The translations under genes were made by a program, and so were the position numbers. Source: RGIG8767 sp964487395 (lineage in GTDB: Bacteria > Bacillota > Clostridia > Lachnospirales > Lachnospiraceae). Taken from it: 17,902 nucleotides of DNA. Positions 1 through 6,815 of this stretch are shown here, piece by piece. The stretch covers positions 1 to 17,902 of the forward strand of contig CAZAQH010000046.1 in NCBI GenBank assembly GCA_964487395.1, given 5' to 3'. The notes below the pieces were generated by a model that saw only the letters and a list, made by a program, of their open reading frames with translations, was not told where the DNA came from and did not search any database. The first letter of the stretch is position 1. The number at the start of each line of letters is the position of its first letter.

Positions 1-1
1 T

Positions 2-472
2 ATTAATATGGCAATTCATCCGGATGATCCGGCTTGGTCAGTATTTGGACTGCCACGTATTATTATTAATCAGGAAAATATACAGCGCATGATGAAAATG
101 GTAGATAATACGCATAATGGGGTAACTTTTTGTTCGGGAAGTTATGGTACGAATTTAGAAAATGATCTCCCTGCTATGATTCGATCTCTTAAAGGAAGAC
201 TTTATTTTGCACATGTTAGAAATTTGAAATTTATCAGCCCGACCAATTTTGAAGAGGCATCGCATTTATCCAGTGATGGTAACTTTGATATGTATGAAAT
301 TATGAAGGCGTTATATGATATAGACTTTAATGGAGTAATTCGTCCCGATCATGGTAGAATGATATGGGATGAGGTGGCTATGCCAGGTTATGGTTTATAT
401 GACAGAGCACTTGGAGCTACTTATTTGAACGGTTTATGGGAAGCCATTTGTAAAAGTGAAAGCAGAAGATAA
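2..472 (+). CDS. uxuA: Mannonate dehydratase, C-terminal part (5' truncated by window edge)
   Basis: This is the last ~157 residues of D-mannonate dehydratase, which removes water from D-mannonate to give 2-keto-3-deoxygluconate (KDG) in cytoplasmic hexuronate breakdown. The reading frame is open from base 2, so the start lies outside the window; the family is usually about 350-360 residues. Visible conserved blocks are AIHPDDP near the window start, FCSGSYG (cysteine), YFAHVRN (histidine) and IRPDHGRMIW (Asp-His). In characterised UxuA enzymes the His, Cys, His and Asp of these blocks bind the catalytic Mn2+; that assignment is family knowledge. The gene is followed after only 17 bp by aguA, so the two are probably one transcript. 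Identification is very safe; nothing can be said about its promoter or N-terminus. Confidence 0.95.
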   Translation: MNMAIHPDDPAWSVFGLPRIIINQENIQRMMKMVDNTHNGVTFCSGSYGTNLENDLPAMIRSLKGRLYFAHVRNLKFISPTNFEEASHLSSDGNFDMYEIMKALYDIDFNGVIRPDHGRMIWDEVAMPGYGLYDRALGATYLNGLWEAICKSESRR

Positions 473-489
473 GGAAGGAATATACAAAT

Positions 490-2487
490 ATGTGGACACA
501 GTGTTGGCTTGAATATAATAAAGACAATAAAAATAGTCAGGGTTACTCTGACTATTTTTCTGCTTTATGTATTGAAGAATTTAATGAGGATGAAATTATT
601 GCTAATGCAATAAAAGAAGTAAAAATTGCAGCAGAAAAGTTATTTTCTATTAAGTTAAAGGTAGAAGAGAAAAAACCAAAAAAAGGTATTGTCTTAAAAA
701 AATCACTGGCAGTGAATTTAGGTGATGAAGGTTATCATATTTATGAAAAGGATGGCTGTGCATATATAGAAGGTGCTTCCAGTACAGCAATTTTGTATGG
801 TGTTTATCGTTTTATTGTACTTATTAAAATGGGAGCATTTAAAGACATTACAGATATTATGGAAATACCTCAAAATTCGATTCGTATGCTTAATCACTGG
901 GATAATATGGATGGTTCCATAGAAAGAGGATATTCAGGTAATTCTTTCTTTTATGAAAAGGATGATATTATTATAAATGAACGCACCATTGATTATGCAC
1001 GTTTTTTAGCTTCCATTGGTATTAATGCGGTAGCAATTAACAATGTAAATGTTAAAAATGCAGCGATAGATTTAGTGAATCCACGATTCTTATCAAAGGT
1101 TGCGAAGTTGTCGGATATTTTTACATCTTATGGTGTTAAGATGTACATCAGTTTAAATTATGCAATGCCCTGTGAGTATGAGCCTGGGACAGCAGATCCA
1201 TTAGAAGTTTCTGTAAAAGACTGGTGGGCAAAAAAGATGGATGAAGTATATACAGCCATACCGAAGCTTGGCGGTTTTTTAGTAAAGGCGGATTCCGAAG
1301 GACGACCGGGACCATTTACCTACGGACGCACACAGGCTGATGGAGCAAATATGCTGGCAGAAGCAATACGTCCGCATGGTGGTTTGATTATATGGAGATG
1401 CTTTGTATATAATTGTCAGCAGGACTGGAGAGACCTTACAATTGATAGAGCAAAGGCTGGATTTGATTACTTTTCACCATTAGATGGTCAGTTTGCGGAT
1501 AATGTTATTCTTCAGATTAAGAATGGACCAATGGATTTTCAGGTCAGAGAAGCTTTTTCACCATTATTTGGTAGATTGAAAGCGACTAATCAAATGCTTG
1601 AAGTACAGATTGCACAGGAATATACAGGTCATCAGATTGATGTTTGTTATTTGATTCCATGGTTTAAAGAAATACTAAATTTTGATACACATACAGAAAA
1701 TTGTAATTCTGCTACTAAAATAGCAGATGTTGTGAGTGGAAGAACTTTTAGACGTAAGCATGGCGGTATGGTAGCAGTGACCAATACAGGAAATGACGAG
1801 AACTGGACAGGACATGATCTTGCAGCAGCCAATCTTTATGGATTTGGAAGACTTTCTTTTGATACTGGTTTATCAGCAGAAGAAATTGCCAGAGAGTGGG
1901 TTAAACTTACATTTCAAGGTGTATCTGAAAAAACAGAAAATATAATTGTTGGAATCTTAATGAAATCATGGCCGGTTTATGAAAGCTATACATCACCGCT
2001 TGGAATTGGATGGATGGTAACACCGGATACTCATTATGGTCCAAGTATAGACGGCTATGAATACAGCCGGTGGGGAACTTACCACAGAGCAGACAGAGAT
2101 GGTTTGGGTGTGGAAAGAGGACCGCAGGGTACTAATTTTACAGGACAGTATAACAATTACAATAAAGAGATGTATGAAAATATTGAGAGCTGCCCGGATG
2201 AACTTCTATTATTTTTCCACAAGGTTAATTATACGCATGTACTTCATAGTGGCAAAACAGTGATACAACACATTTATGATAGTCATTTTGAAGGAAAAGA
2301 TGCAGCAAAGCAGATGCAGAAGGAATGGTTGTCATTAAAGGGAGAAATTGACGAAACGGTATTTTTACGTGTAGCAAAGCGCATGGAAATGCAGGTAAAA
2401 AATGCAGAGGAATGGTGCGACATTGTGAATAGTTATTTCTACCGTAAGAGTGGTATTGCAGATGAAAAAGGAAGAAAAATATATTAA
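490..2487 (+). CDS. aguA: Alpha-glucuronidase, glycoside hydrolase family 67
   Basis: GH67 alpha-glucuronidase releases (4-O-methyl)glucuronic acid from the non-reducing end of xylo-oligosaccharides. The 665 residues match the family length of roughly 680. The catalytic acid is E270 in KADSEGRPGP, and the two water-activating acids are D349 in GPMDFQVRE and E377 in QEYTGHQ. The spacings of 79 and 107 residues from E270 equal those of E285, D364 and E392 in the Geobacillus enzyme as I recall it. There is no signal peptide (MWTQCWLEY...), so it should act in the cytoplasm on imported oligosaccharides. The start is ATG behind AAGGAAGGAA, 17 bp after uxuA. Its product feeds uxaC, uxuB and uxuA in this locus. 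An unusual perfect hairpin lies inside its first 24 codons (529-559). No clear terminator follows the gene. Confidence 0.96.
   Translation: MWTQCWLEYNKDNKNSQGYSDYFSALCIEEFNEDEIIANAIKEVKIAAEKLFSIKLKVEEKKPKKGIVLKKSLAVNLGDEGYHIYEKDGCAYIEGASSTAILYGVYRFIVLIKMGAFKDITDIMEIPQNSIRMLNHWDNMDGSIERGYSGNSFFYEKDDIIINERTIDYARFLASIGINAVAINNVNVKNAAIDLVNPRFLSKVAKLSDIFTSYGVKMYISLNYAMPCEYEPGTADPLEVSVKDWWAKKMDEVYTAIPKLGGFLVKADSEGRPGPFTYGRTQADGANMLAEAIRPHGGLIIWRCFVYNCQQDWRDLTIDRAKAGFDYFSPLDGQFADNVILQIKNGPMDFQVREAFSPLFGRLKATNQMLEVQIAQEYTGHQIDVCYLIPWFKEILNFDTHTENCNSATKIADVVSGRTFRRKHGGMVAVTNTGNDENWTGHDLAAANLYGFGRLSFDTGLSAEEIAREWVKLTFQGVSEKTENIIVGILMKSWPVYESYTSPLGIGWMVTPDTHYGPSIDGYEYSRWGTYHRADRDGLGVERGPQGTNFTGQYNNYNKEMYENIESCPDELLLFFHKVNYTHVLHSGKTVIQHIYDSHFEGKDAAKQMQKEWLSLKGEIDETVFLRVAKRMEMQVKNAEEWCDIVNSYFYRKSGIADEKGRKIY
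529..559 (+). terminator. Terminator-like hairpin inside the 5' end of aguA
   Basis: Twelve bases, AAAAATAGTCAG (529-540), are perfectly complementary to CTGACTATTTTT (548-559) around the 7-base loop GGTTACT. The right arm ends in five T, so the RNA would look like a short intrinsic terminator. It lies within codons 14-24 of aguA. The structure is seen directly. A role in premature termination or polarity when translation is slow is inference; it could also be a chance feature of coding sequence. Confidence 0.4.
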
Positions 2488-2510
2488 TACAAAGATTTCA
2501 CAAAGTATTC

Positions 2511-2539
2511 TTGTTTCGACTGTTAGAATGTGATAAAGT
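2511..2539 (+). promoter_or_regulatory. Weak candidate promoter for the PurF-like gene
   Basis: TTGTTT (2511-2516) is followed after 17 bp by TAAAGT (2534-2539) in the 106-bp gap between aguA and the PurF-like gene. Both boxes are imperfect. The gap also holds a small 6-bp hairpin (TTCTTT/AAAGAA, 2547-2562), which is too weak to call a terminator. Confidence 0.25.
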
Positions 2540-2578
2540 GGACTTGTTCTTTTTTTAAAGAATAATGGATTCTATAAA

Positions 2579-2585
2579 AAGGTGG
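2579..2585 (+). promoter_or_regulatory. Ribosome binding site that fixes the PurF-like start at 2594
   Basis: AAGGTGG lies 8 bases before ATG 2594. An in-frame GTG at 2582 is part of this Shine-Dalgarno sequence and so is unlikely to be the start. The choice matters because it places Gly, not Cys, directly after the initiator Met. Confidence 0.7.
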
Positions 2586-2593
2586 AAATAAAA

Positions 2594-4000
2594 ATGGGTG
2601 GATTTTTTGCAGTTGCATCAAAAGAAGATTGTGTATTTGATTTATTTTTTGGAACAGATTATCATTCTCATTTAGGTACCAGAAGAGGTGGAATGGCAGT
2701 TTATGGAAAGGGTGGTTTTAACCGTTCTATTCATAACATTGAAAATTCTCCGTTTCGTACAAAATTTGAGAGTGATATTAATGAAATGGAAGGTAATTTT
2801 GGTGTTGGATGTATTTCCGATTATGAACCGCAGCCTTTGATTGTTCGTTCTCATCATGGTACGTATGCCATTTCAACAGTTGGAAAAATAAATAATACAG
2901 ATGAACTGGTTAAAAAAATATTTCAAGATGGTAATACACATTTCCTCGAGATGAGTGGCGGAGACATCAATGCGACAGAGTTAGTGGCTGCCATTATTAA
3001 TCAAAGAGCTAACATCGTAGAAGGAATTCAGTATGCACAAGAATTAATAGATGGTTCTATGACGATTTTACTACTTACGGCTAAAGGTATTTATGCAGCA
3101 AGAGATAAAATGGGTCGAACACCTATTGCCATCGGCAAGAAAAAAGGTGCATTTTGTGCAGCATTTGAATCTTTTGCATATTTAAATTTAGGATATACAG
3201 ATTATAAAGAGTTAGGACCGGGTGAAATTGTAGTTATTACGCCAGAAGCTGTTGTAACACTTGCTAAGCCTGGTAAAGAGATGAAAATATGTACATTTCT
3301 TTGGGTATATTACGGATATCCTTCTTCTTCCTATGAAGGAATCAGTGTAGAAAAAATGAGATATAATTGTGGTGATTTACTTGCAAGAAGAGATGATGTT
3401 CAACCCGACATAGTAGCAGGAGTACCTGACTCTGGTACGGCACATGCAGTAGGATATGCGAATAGATCAGGAATCCCATTTTCAAGACCATTTATTAAAT
3501 ATACACCAACATGGCCAAGATCTTTTATGCCTACTATACAAAGTAAACGTAATCTGATTGCTAAGATGAAATTAATACCGGTTCATGATTTGATTAAAGG
3601 ACAAAGCCTGTTATTGATTGATGATTCTATTGTAAGAGGCACACAGTTACGTGAGACAACAGAATTTTTATATGAAAGTGGGGCTAAAGAAGTGCATATA
3701 AGACCTGCCTGCCCACCACTTTTGTTTGGATGTAAATATTTAAATTTCTCTCGCTCAACTTCAGATATGGATTTAATTACCAGAAGAGTAATTGCAAAAA
3801 AAGAGGGAGATGATGTTTCACGTTCAGTATTAGAAGATTATGCTAATCCACTGTCACAGCGATATGAGGATATGAATGAAGCAATTCGTAAAGAACTGAA
3901 CTTTACGTCTCTTCGCTATCACAGACTTGACGATTTAATGGAATCTGTTGGAATTGAACCATGTAAATTATGTACTTATTGCTGGAATGGTAAAGAATAA
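2594..4000 (+). CDS. PurF-like amidophosphoribosyltransferase with degenerate glutaminase site
   Basis: This 468-residue protein has the layout of glutamine PRPP amidotransferase (PurF), the first step of purine synthesis: an N-terminal Ntn glutaminase domain (about 1-230) and a C-terminal phosphoribosyltransferase domain. The PRPP loop is intact (LLLIDDSIVRGTQL, acidic pair D343-D344). Cysteines C233, C380, C460 and C463 sit where the Bacillus-type Fe-S cluster ligands are expected. The N-terminus, however, reads MGGFF where PurF has MCGIF, so the nucleophilic Cys is Gly. The canonical HVRYST block becomes VGCISDY (71-77) and the HNGN block becomes TVGKINN (95-101). Glutamine hydrolysis should therefore be lost. 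The gene has its own terminator and sits, oddly, between two carbohydrate-active enzymes. It could use free ammonia, a partner amidotransferase, or be a PRPP sensor; a standard purF elsewhere in the genome is likely. The family call is safe and the function open. Confidence 0.85.
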   Translation: MGGFFAVASKEDCVFDLFFGTDYHSHLGTRRGGMAVYGKGGFNRSIHNIENSPFRTKFESDINEMEGNFGVGCISDYEPQPLIVRSHHGTYAISTVGKINNTDELVKKIFQDGNTHFLEMSGGDINATELVAAIINQRANIVEGIQYAQELIDGSMTILLLTAKGIYAARDKMGRTPIAIGKKKGAFCAAFESFAYLNLGYTDYKELGPGEIVVITPEAVVTLAKPGKEMKICTFLWVYYGYPSSSYEGISVEKMRYNCGDLLARRDDVQPDIVAGVPDSGTAHAVGYANRSGIPFSRPFIKYTPTWPRSFMPTIQSKRNLIAKMKLIPVHDLIKGQSLLLIDDSIVRGTQLRETTEFLYESGAKEVHIRPACPPLLFGCKYLNFSRSTSDMDLITRRVIAKKEGDDVSRSVLEDYANPLSQRYEDMNEAIRKELNFTSLRYHRLDDLMESVGIEPCKLCTYCWNGKE

Positions 4001-4007
4001 AACAATC

Positions 4008-4040
4008 AAAATCCTTATGTATAACATAGGGATTTTTTGT
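4008..4040 (+). terminator. Intrinsic terminator after the PurF-like gene
   Basis: AATCCTTATGT (4010-4020) pairs with ACATAGGGATT (4024-4034) over 11 bp with one G-U pair and a 3-base loop. A run of six T (4033-4038) follows. Confidence 0.8.
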
Positions 4041-4059
4041 ATAAATAAAAAATGAATCA

Positions 4060-4088
4060 TAGACAAATAATCTGATTCAAGGTAAAAT
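4060..4088 (+). promoter_or_regulatory. Predicted sigma-A promoter of the esterase gene
   Basis: TAGACA (4060-4065), a 17-bp spacer and TAAAAT (4083-4088) lie just after the PurF-like gene's terminator. The same TAGACA box and spacer recur before gntR and before the aldolase-kinase gene. The predicted transcript start is near 4095, leaving a leader of about 85 bases. A second TATAAT at 4089-4094 overlaps the region. Confidence 0.55.
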
Positions 4089-4099
4089 TATAATAGGAA

Positions 4100-4113
4100 C
4101 TACCATACAAGTA
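4100..4113 (+). promoter_or_regulatory. Candidate operator, esterase copy
   Basis: CTACCATACAAGTA lies just downstream of the predicted transcript start and closely resembles CTTACATACAAGTA at 6754-6767. It contains the short dyad ATAC-AA-GTAT. Binding by the GntR regulator encoded downstream is an inference from shared position and sequence. Confidence 0.3.
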
Positions 4114-4180
4114 TACAGATTAAAAATATAAATAGAGTTAAATATTATAATAGCGAAATGGCAGTAGGAGGGTACGAAAA

Positions 4181-5842
4181 ATGGAATTATCCACATTACT
4201 GAGTGATGGTGTTATTTTACAACGTAATCAAAAAATATGTATTTGGGGAACGGTAAACGATACTACAAAAATGGAAAACACCTTGGTTAAAGTAGAATTT
4301 GCCGGACAAAATAAATCTTGCAATCCCAATCAGGACGGAAGCTTTGAAGTGGAATTTTCCCCAATGAAGGAAGGGGGACCTTACACAATAAAGGTTTCCT
4401 GCTTTACGGGAGATATAGAGAGTGAGACACCTATCATTATTCATGATGTCTTAATAGGAGATGTGTGGTTATTAGGTGGACAGTCGAATATGGAATTACC
4501 GGTTGCTAGAACGCTAGACCGCTATGCAGATGAGGTTAAAAATGCGAATAATCCATATATAAGAATGTTTCAGGTACCGCAGGTTTATAATTTTCATGCT
4601 CCAAGTGAGACGTTAAGTGGTGGACAGTGGCAGTCCGTAACACCGGAGACTGTTTATAGTTTCAGTGGCGCTGGCTATTTTTTTGCTGTCAAAGATTATG
4701 AAATTAACAAAGTGCCAATCGGGTTGCTTCATACGGCACAGGGTGGAGCACATATAGAAGCTTTTATAGGGGAAGAACGTCTGAAAAATGTAGGAAGTTT
4801 TTTGAGAGATCGTGCTAATCAGCGTCAAGAGGATATGACTTGTGATTGTGATAAAAATGGAAGCTGTAAGTATTGTTATGAAAAACTGTTAATAGAAGAT
4901 CGTGACGATAAAATGATTGAAGCAACCATTGCTCAAGATGCTAAAAATCAAGAGGACTGGTCGAAAGATTTGGCAGACAGGGACAAAGGCTTTGATGAGT
5001 GTTGGTATGGAAGAGAATGGAACGAAGAGGAAGATAGCATTACAGGTACGGTAGAAGTTCCTAAAATGTGGAATCACCTAGATATTGGCAGTATTAGAGG
5101 CAGTATATGGCTGCAATATAGTGTAATGGTTCCTGATAGCTGGGTTAATCAGGAGGTTCAGCTTAGACTTGGTTCATTAGTTGATGCTGATATTACATAT
5201 ATCAATGGAATAGAAGTGGGCAGAACAGAATACCGTTATCCACCAAGAAGATATTGGATTCCCAAAGATGTATTAGTTGCAGGTAAAAACATTATCACAG
5301 TTCGTTTAGTTTCAGACAATAATGTTGGTGGTTTTAAAGAAGACATGCCGTATTGCCTGAAATTTGGACAAGAAGAAATTGATATCAAAGGTACTTGGAA
5401 ATTTAGAGTTGGTGCGAGAACAACAGAAGCTGGTTCGCAGACATTTTTCCCATGGCGTCCATGTGGTTTGTTCAATGGAATGATTTATCCACTTCATCAT
5501 TTGAAATTAAAAGGCTTCCTGTTTTATCAGGGAGAATCCAACAGTGCTCATCCGGAGGATTATGAATTTTTATTTAGAGCAATGATTGAGGAGTGGCGCG
5601 AATTATTTGACCAGCAGGATATACCATTTGTTTATGCACAGTTGCCATATTTTATGGGAGAAGGACCGGAAATCGGAACTGACAGATGGGAACGCATTCG
5701 TCATTCACAACAAAAGGTTTTAGATATGCCACATACGTCAATGGCAGTGTTATACGATTTAGGACAATATAATGAATTGCATCCACAGAATAAAAAAGAA
5801 GTAGCAGCCAGATTATATGATGCCTATCTTAAATGTAAGTGA
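4181..5842 (+). CDS. Sialate O-acetylesterase-like SGNH carbohydrate esterase (SASA family)
   Basis: This 553-residue protein belongs to the SASA/DUF303 esterases, which remove acetyl groups from sugars; in this locus acetylated xylo-oligosaccharides are the likely substrate. Residues ~1-85 look like an Ig-type domain. The SGNH nucleophile is S102 in GGQSNM. FLFYQGESNS is the conserved third block, and H534 in NELHPQNK is the catalytic His; residue 532, two before it, is Glu where many relatives have Asp. A beta-sandwich of about 110 residues (~285-400) is inserted in the catalytic domain. Just before it is a small cysteine cluster, C221, C223, C229 and C232 (CxCx5CxxC), which could bind a metal. 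There is no signal peptide, so it should be cytoplasmic. ATG follows AGGAGGG (4166-4172) by 8 bases. No terminator is evident after the gene. Substrate is not certain. Confidence 0.85.
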   Translation: MELSTLLSDGVILQRNQKICIWGTVNDTTKMENTLVKVEFAGQNKSCNPNQDGSFEVEFSPMKEGGPYTIKVSCFTGDIESETPIIIHDVLIGDVWLLGGQSNMELPVARTLDRYADEVKNANNPYIRMFQVPQVYNFHAPSETLSGGQWQSVTPETVYSFSGAGYFFAVKDYEINKVPIGLLHTAQGGAHIEAFIGEERLKNVGSFLRDRANQRQEDMTCDCDKNGSCKYCYEKLLIEDRDDKMIEATIAQDAKNQEDWSKDLADRDKGFDECWYGREWNEEEDSITGTVEVPKMWNHLDIGSIRGSIWLQYSVMVPDSWVNQEVQLRLGSLVDADITYINGIEVGRTEYRYPPRRYWIPKDVLVAGKNIITVRLVSDNNVGGFKEDMPYCLKFGQEEIDIKGTWKFRVGARTTEAGSQTFFPWRPCGLFNGMIYPLHHLKLKGFLFYQGESNSAHPEDYEFLFRAMIEEWRELFDQQDIPFVYAQLPYFMGEGPEIGTDRWERIRHSQQKVLDMPHTSMAVLYDLGQYNELHPQNKKEVAARLYDAYLKCK

Positions 5843-5887
5843 TACTAAGTTGATAAGAATATAAAATGAGAAAATAAAAACGTGTAA

Positions 5888-5916
5888 TAGACAAATTAAA
5901 TATAATAACTTATAAT
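5888..5916 (+). promoter_or_regulatory. Predicted sigma-A promoter of the GntR regulator
   Basis: TAGACA (5888-5893) and a perfect TATAAT (5911-5916) are separated by exactly 17 bp. The predicted start is near 5923, about 66 bases before the ATG. Confidence 0.6.
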
Positions 5917-5929
5917 AATTAAGGTTTGT

Positions 5930-5954
5930 GTAAATCGTTAAAGTAAATTGTTAA
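5930..5954 (+). repeat. Tandem 12-bp direct repeat in the gntR leader
   Basis: GTAAATCGTTAA (5930-5941) and GTAAATTGTTAA (5943-5954) differ at one base and are one base apart, a 13-bp period. They lie just after the predicted gntR transcript start, so they could be paired binding half-sites. AT-rich sequence makes chance repetition possible. Confidence 0.4.
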
Positions 5955-5960
5955 GAAGTC

Positions 5961-5972
5961 CTTACACATAAG
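5961..5972 (+). promoter_or_regulatory. Candidate operator, gntR copy (weak)
   Basis: CTTACACATAAG has the dyad CTTA/TAAG and resembles CTTACATACAAG at 6754-6765. It lies 6 bases before the gntR Shine-Dalgarno sequence (AGGAGG, 5978-5983), where a bound protein could block translation or elongation. Confidence 0.25.
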
Positions 5973-5988
5973 AAATCAGGAGGTTACG

Positions 5989-6672
5989 ATGCAGATAACG
6001 GACAAATTGCCTGGTGAAACTGCCAGAGAATATGCGTTTCGCATAATAAAGAATAATATTGTATCCTTGGACTTACAGCCGGGTAGTTCTATCAGCGAAA
6101 ATGAGTTAGCCAAGGAATTGGGAGTAAGCAGAACACCAATTAGAGAAGCAATTATTGACTTGAATAATGCATTGATAGTAGAAATATATCCGCAGCGAGG
6201 AAGTTACATATCTTTAATAGATCCTGATTTAGTAGAAGAGTCAAGATTTTTAAGAGAGGTTTTAGATACAGCAGTAATTGAACTTGCATGTGATGTAGCA
6301 ACAGAAGCAGATTTAGCAAAATTAGAAGAAAACGTAAAATTGCAGGAATTTTATTTAGATAATTTTGTTCCTGATAAAATAATGGAACTTGATAATGAAT
6401 TTCATAAAATGATTTTTACAATGACCAAAAAAGAACGAATTTATGCAATGAAAAACACTATGATGCTTCATTATGACAGAGTAAGAACGCTGACACTTGT
6501 TGCAGTTAAAGATATTAAAATTGTAAATGACCATAGACTGATGCTTGAAGCAATTAAGAATAAAGATGCAGCCTCGGCTGTAGAACTTGCAAAGAAACAT
6601 CTGAACCGCTATCAGATTCAGGAAGAAGAAATTAGAAAGCAATATCCGACGTACTTTAAAAATAAGAATTAA
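5989..6672 (+). CDS. GntR-family transcriptional regulator, FCD (FadR) subfamily
   Basis: This 227-residue DNA-binding regulator has an N-terminal winged helix (about 10-78), with ENELAKELGVSRTPIREA as the recognition region and a wing at YPQRGSY. It is followed by an all-helical FCD ligand domain. D135 and H139 (ELDNEFHKM), H182 (NDHRLM) and H204 (KKHLNRY) match the Asp-His-His-His metal site of FCD proteins, where an organic acid effector commonly binds. The enteric hexuronate regulators UxuR and ExuR are in the same family, and here the gene is surrounded by hexuronate genes. A uronate-type effector and local control are therefore the best inference. ATG follows AGGAGG by 5 bases. It has its own promoter and a strong terminator, so it is transcribed alone unless read-through arrives from the esterase. 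Confidence 0.93.
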   Translation: MQITDKLPGETAREYAFRIIKNNIVSLDLQPGSSISENELAKELGVSRTPIREAIIDLNNALIVEIYPQRGSYISLIDPDLVEESRFLREVLDTAVIELACDVATEADLAKLEENVKLQEFYLDNFVPDKIMELDNEFHKMIFTMTKKERIYAMKNTMMLHYDRVRTLTLVAVKDIKIVNDHRLMLEAIKNKDAASAVELAKKHLNRYQIQEEEIRKQYPTYFKNKN

Positions 6673-6681
6673 TTTATGTGC

Positions 6682-6720
6682 AAAACCGCTAAAATATTAC
6701 GAATAGTTTGGCGGTTTTTT
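6682..6720 (+). terminator. Intrinsic terminator after the GntR gene
   Basis: AAAACCGCTAAA (6682-6693) pairs with TTTGGCGGTTTT (6707-6718) over 12 bp with one G-U pair. A run of six T ends at 6720. Confidence 0.87.
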
Positions 6721-6723
6721 ATT

Positions 6724-6752
6724 TAGACAAAGATAAAGAAATATGCTAATAT
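6724..6752 (+). promoter_or_regulatory. Predicted sigma-A promoter of the aldolase-kinase/uxuB/uxaC operon
   Basis: TAGACA (6724-6729) and TAATAT (6747-6752) are 17 bp apart, immediately after the gntR terminator. The three genes downstream have short gaps of about 10 to 20 bp and share one terminator at 11582-11627. Confidence 0.6.
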
Positions 6753-6753
6753 A

Positions 6754-6767
6754 CTTACATACAAGTA
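6754..6767 (+). promoter_or_regulatory. Candidate operator, aldolase-kinase copy
   Basis: CTTACATACAAGTA overlaps the predicted transcript start near 6759, a typical repressor position. With the preceding T it forms the dyad TACTT-ACATAC-AAGTA. It matches 12 of 14 bases of the element at 4100-4113. Confidence 0.35.
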
Positions 6768-6802
6768 CAAAAATAAAAACAATAAACGTACGATATAAAA
6801 GT

Positions 6803-6806
6803 GAGG
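6803..6806 (+). promoter_or_regulatory. Ribosome binding site that favours GTG 6816
   Basis: GAGG at 6803-6806 precedes GTG 6816 by 9 bases. The upstream in-frame GTG at 6801 overlaps this site and has no good Shine-Dalgarno sequence of its own, so the longer form is less likely. Confidence 0.55.
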
Positions 6807-6815
6807 AAAGAAAAC

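Noticed and set aside
2547..2562. TTCTTT/AAAGAA hairpin as terminator of aguA
   Set aside because: It has only 6 A-T-rich pairs and no T run after it; too weak to support.
2582..2593. GTG 2582 as start of the PurF-like gene
   Set aside because: This GTG is part of the Shine-Dalgarno sequence AAGGTGG that serves ATG 2594.
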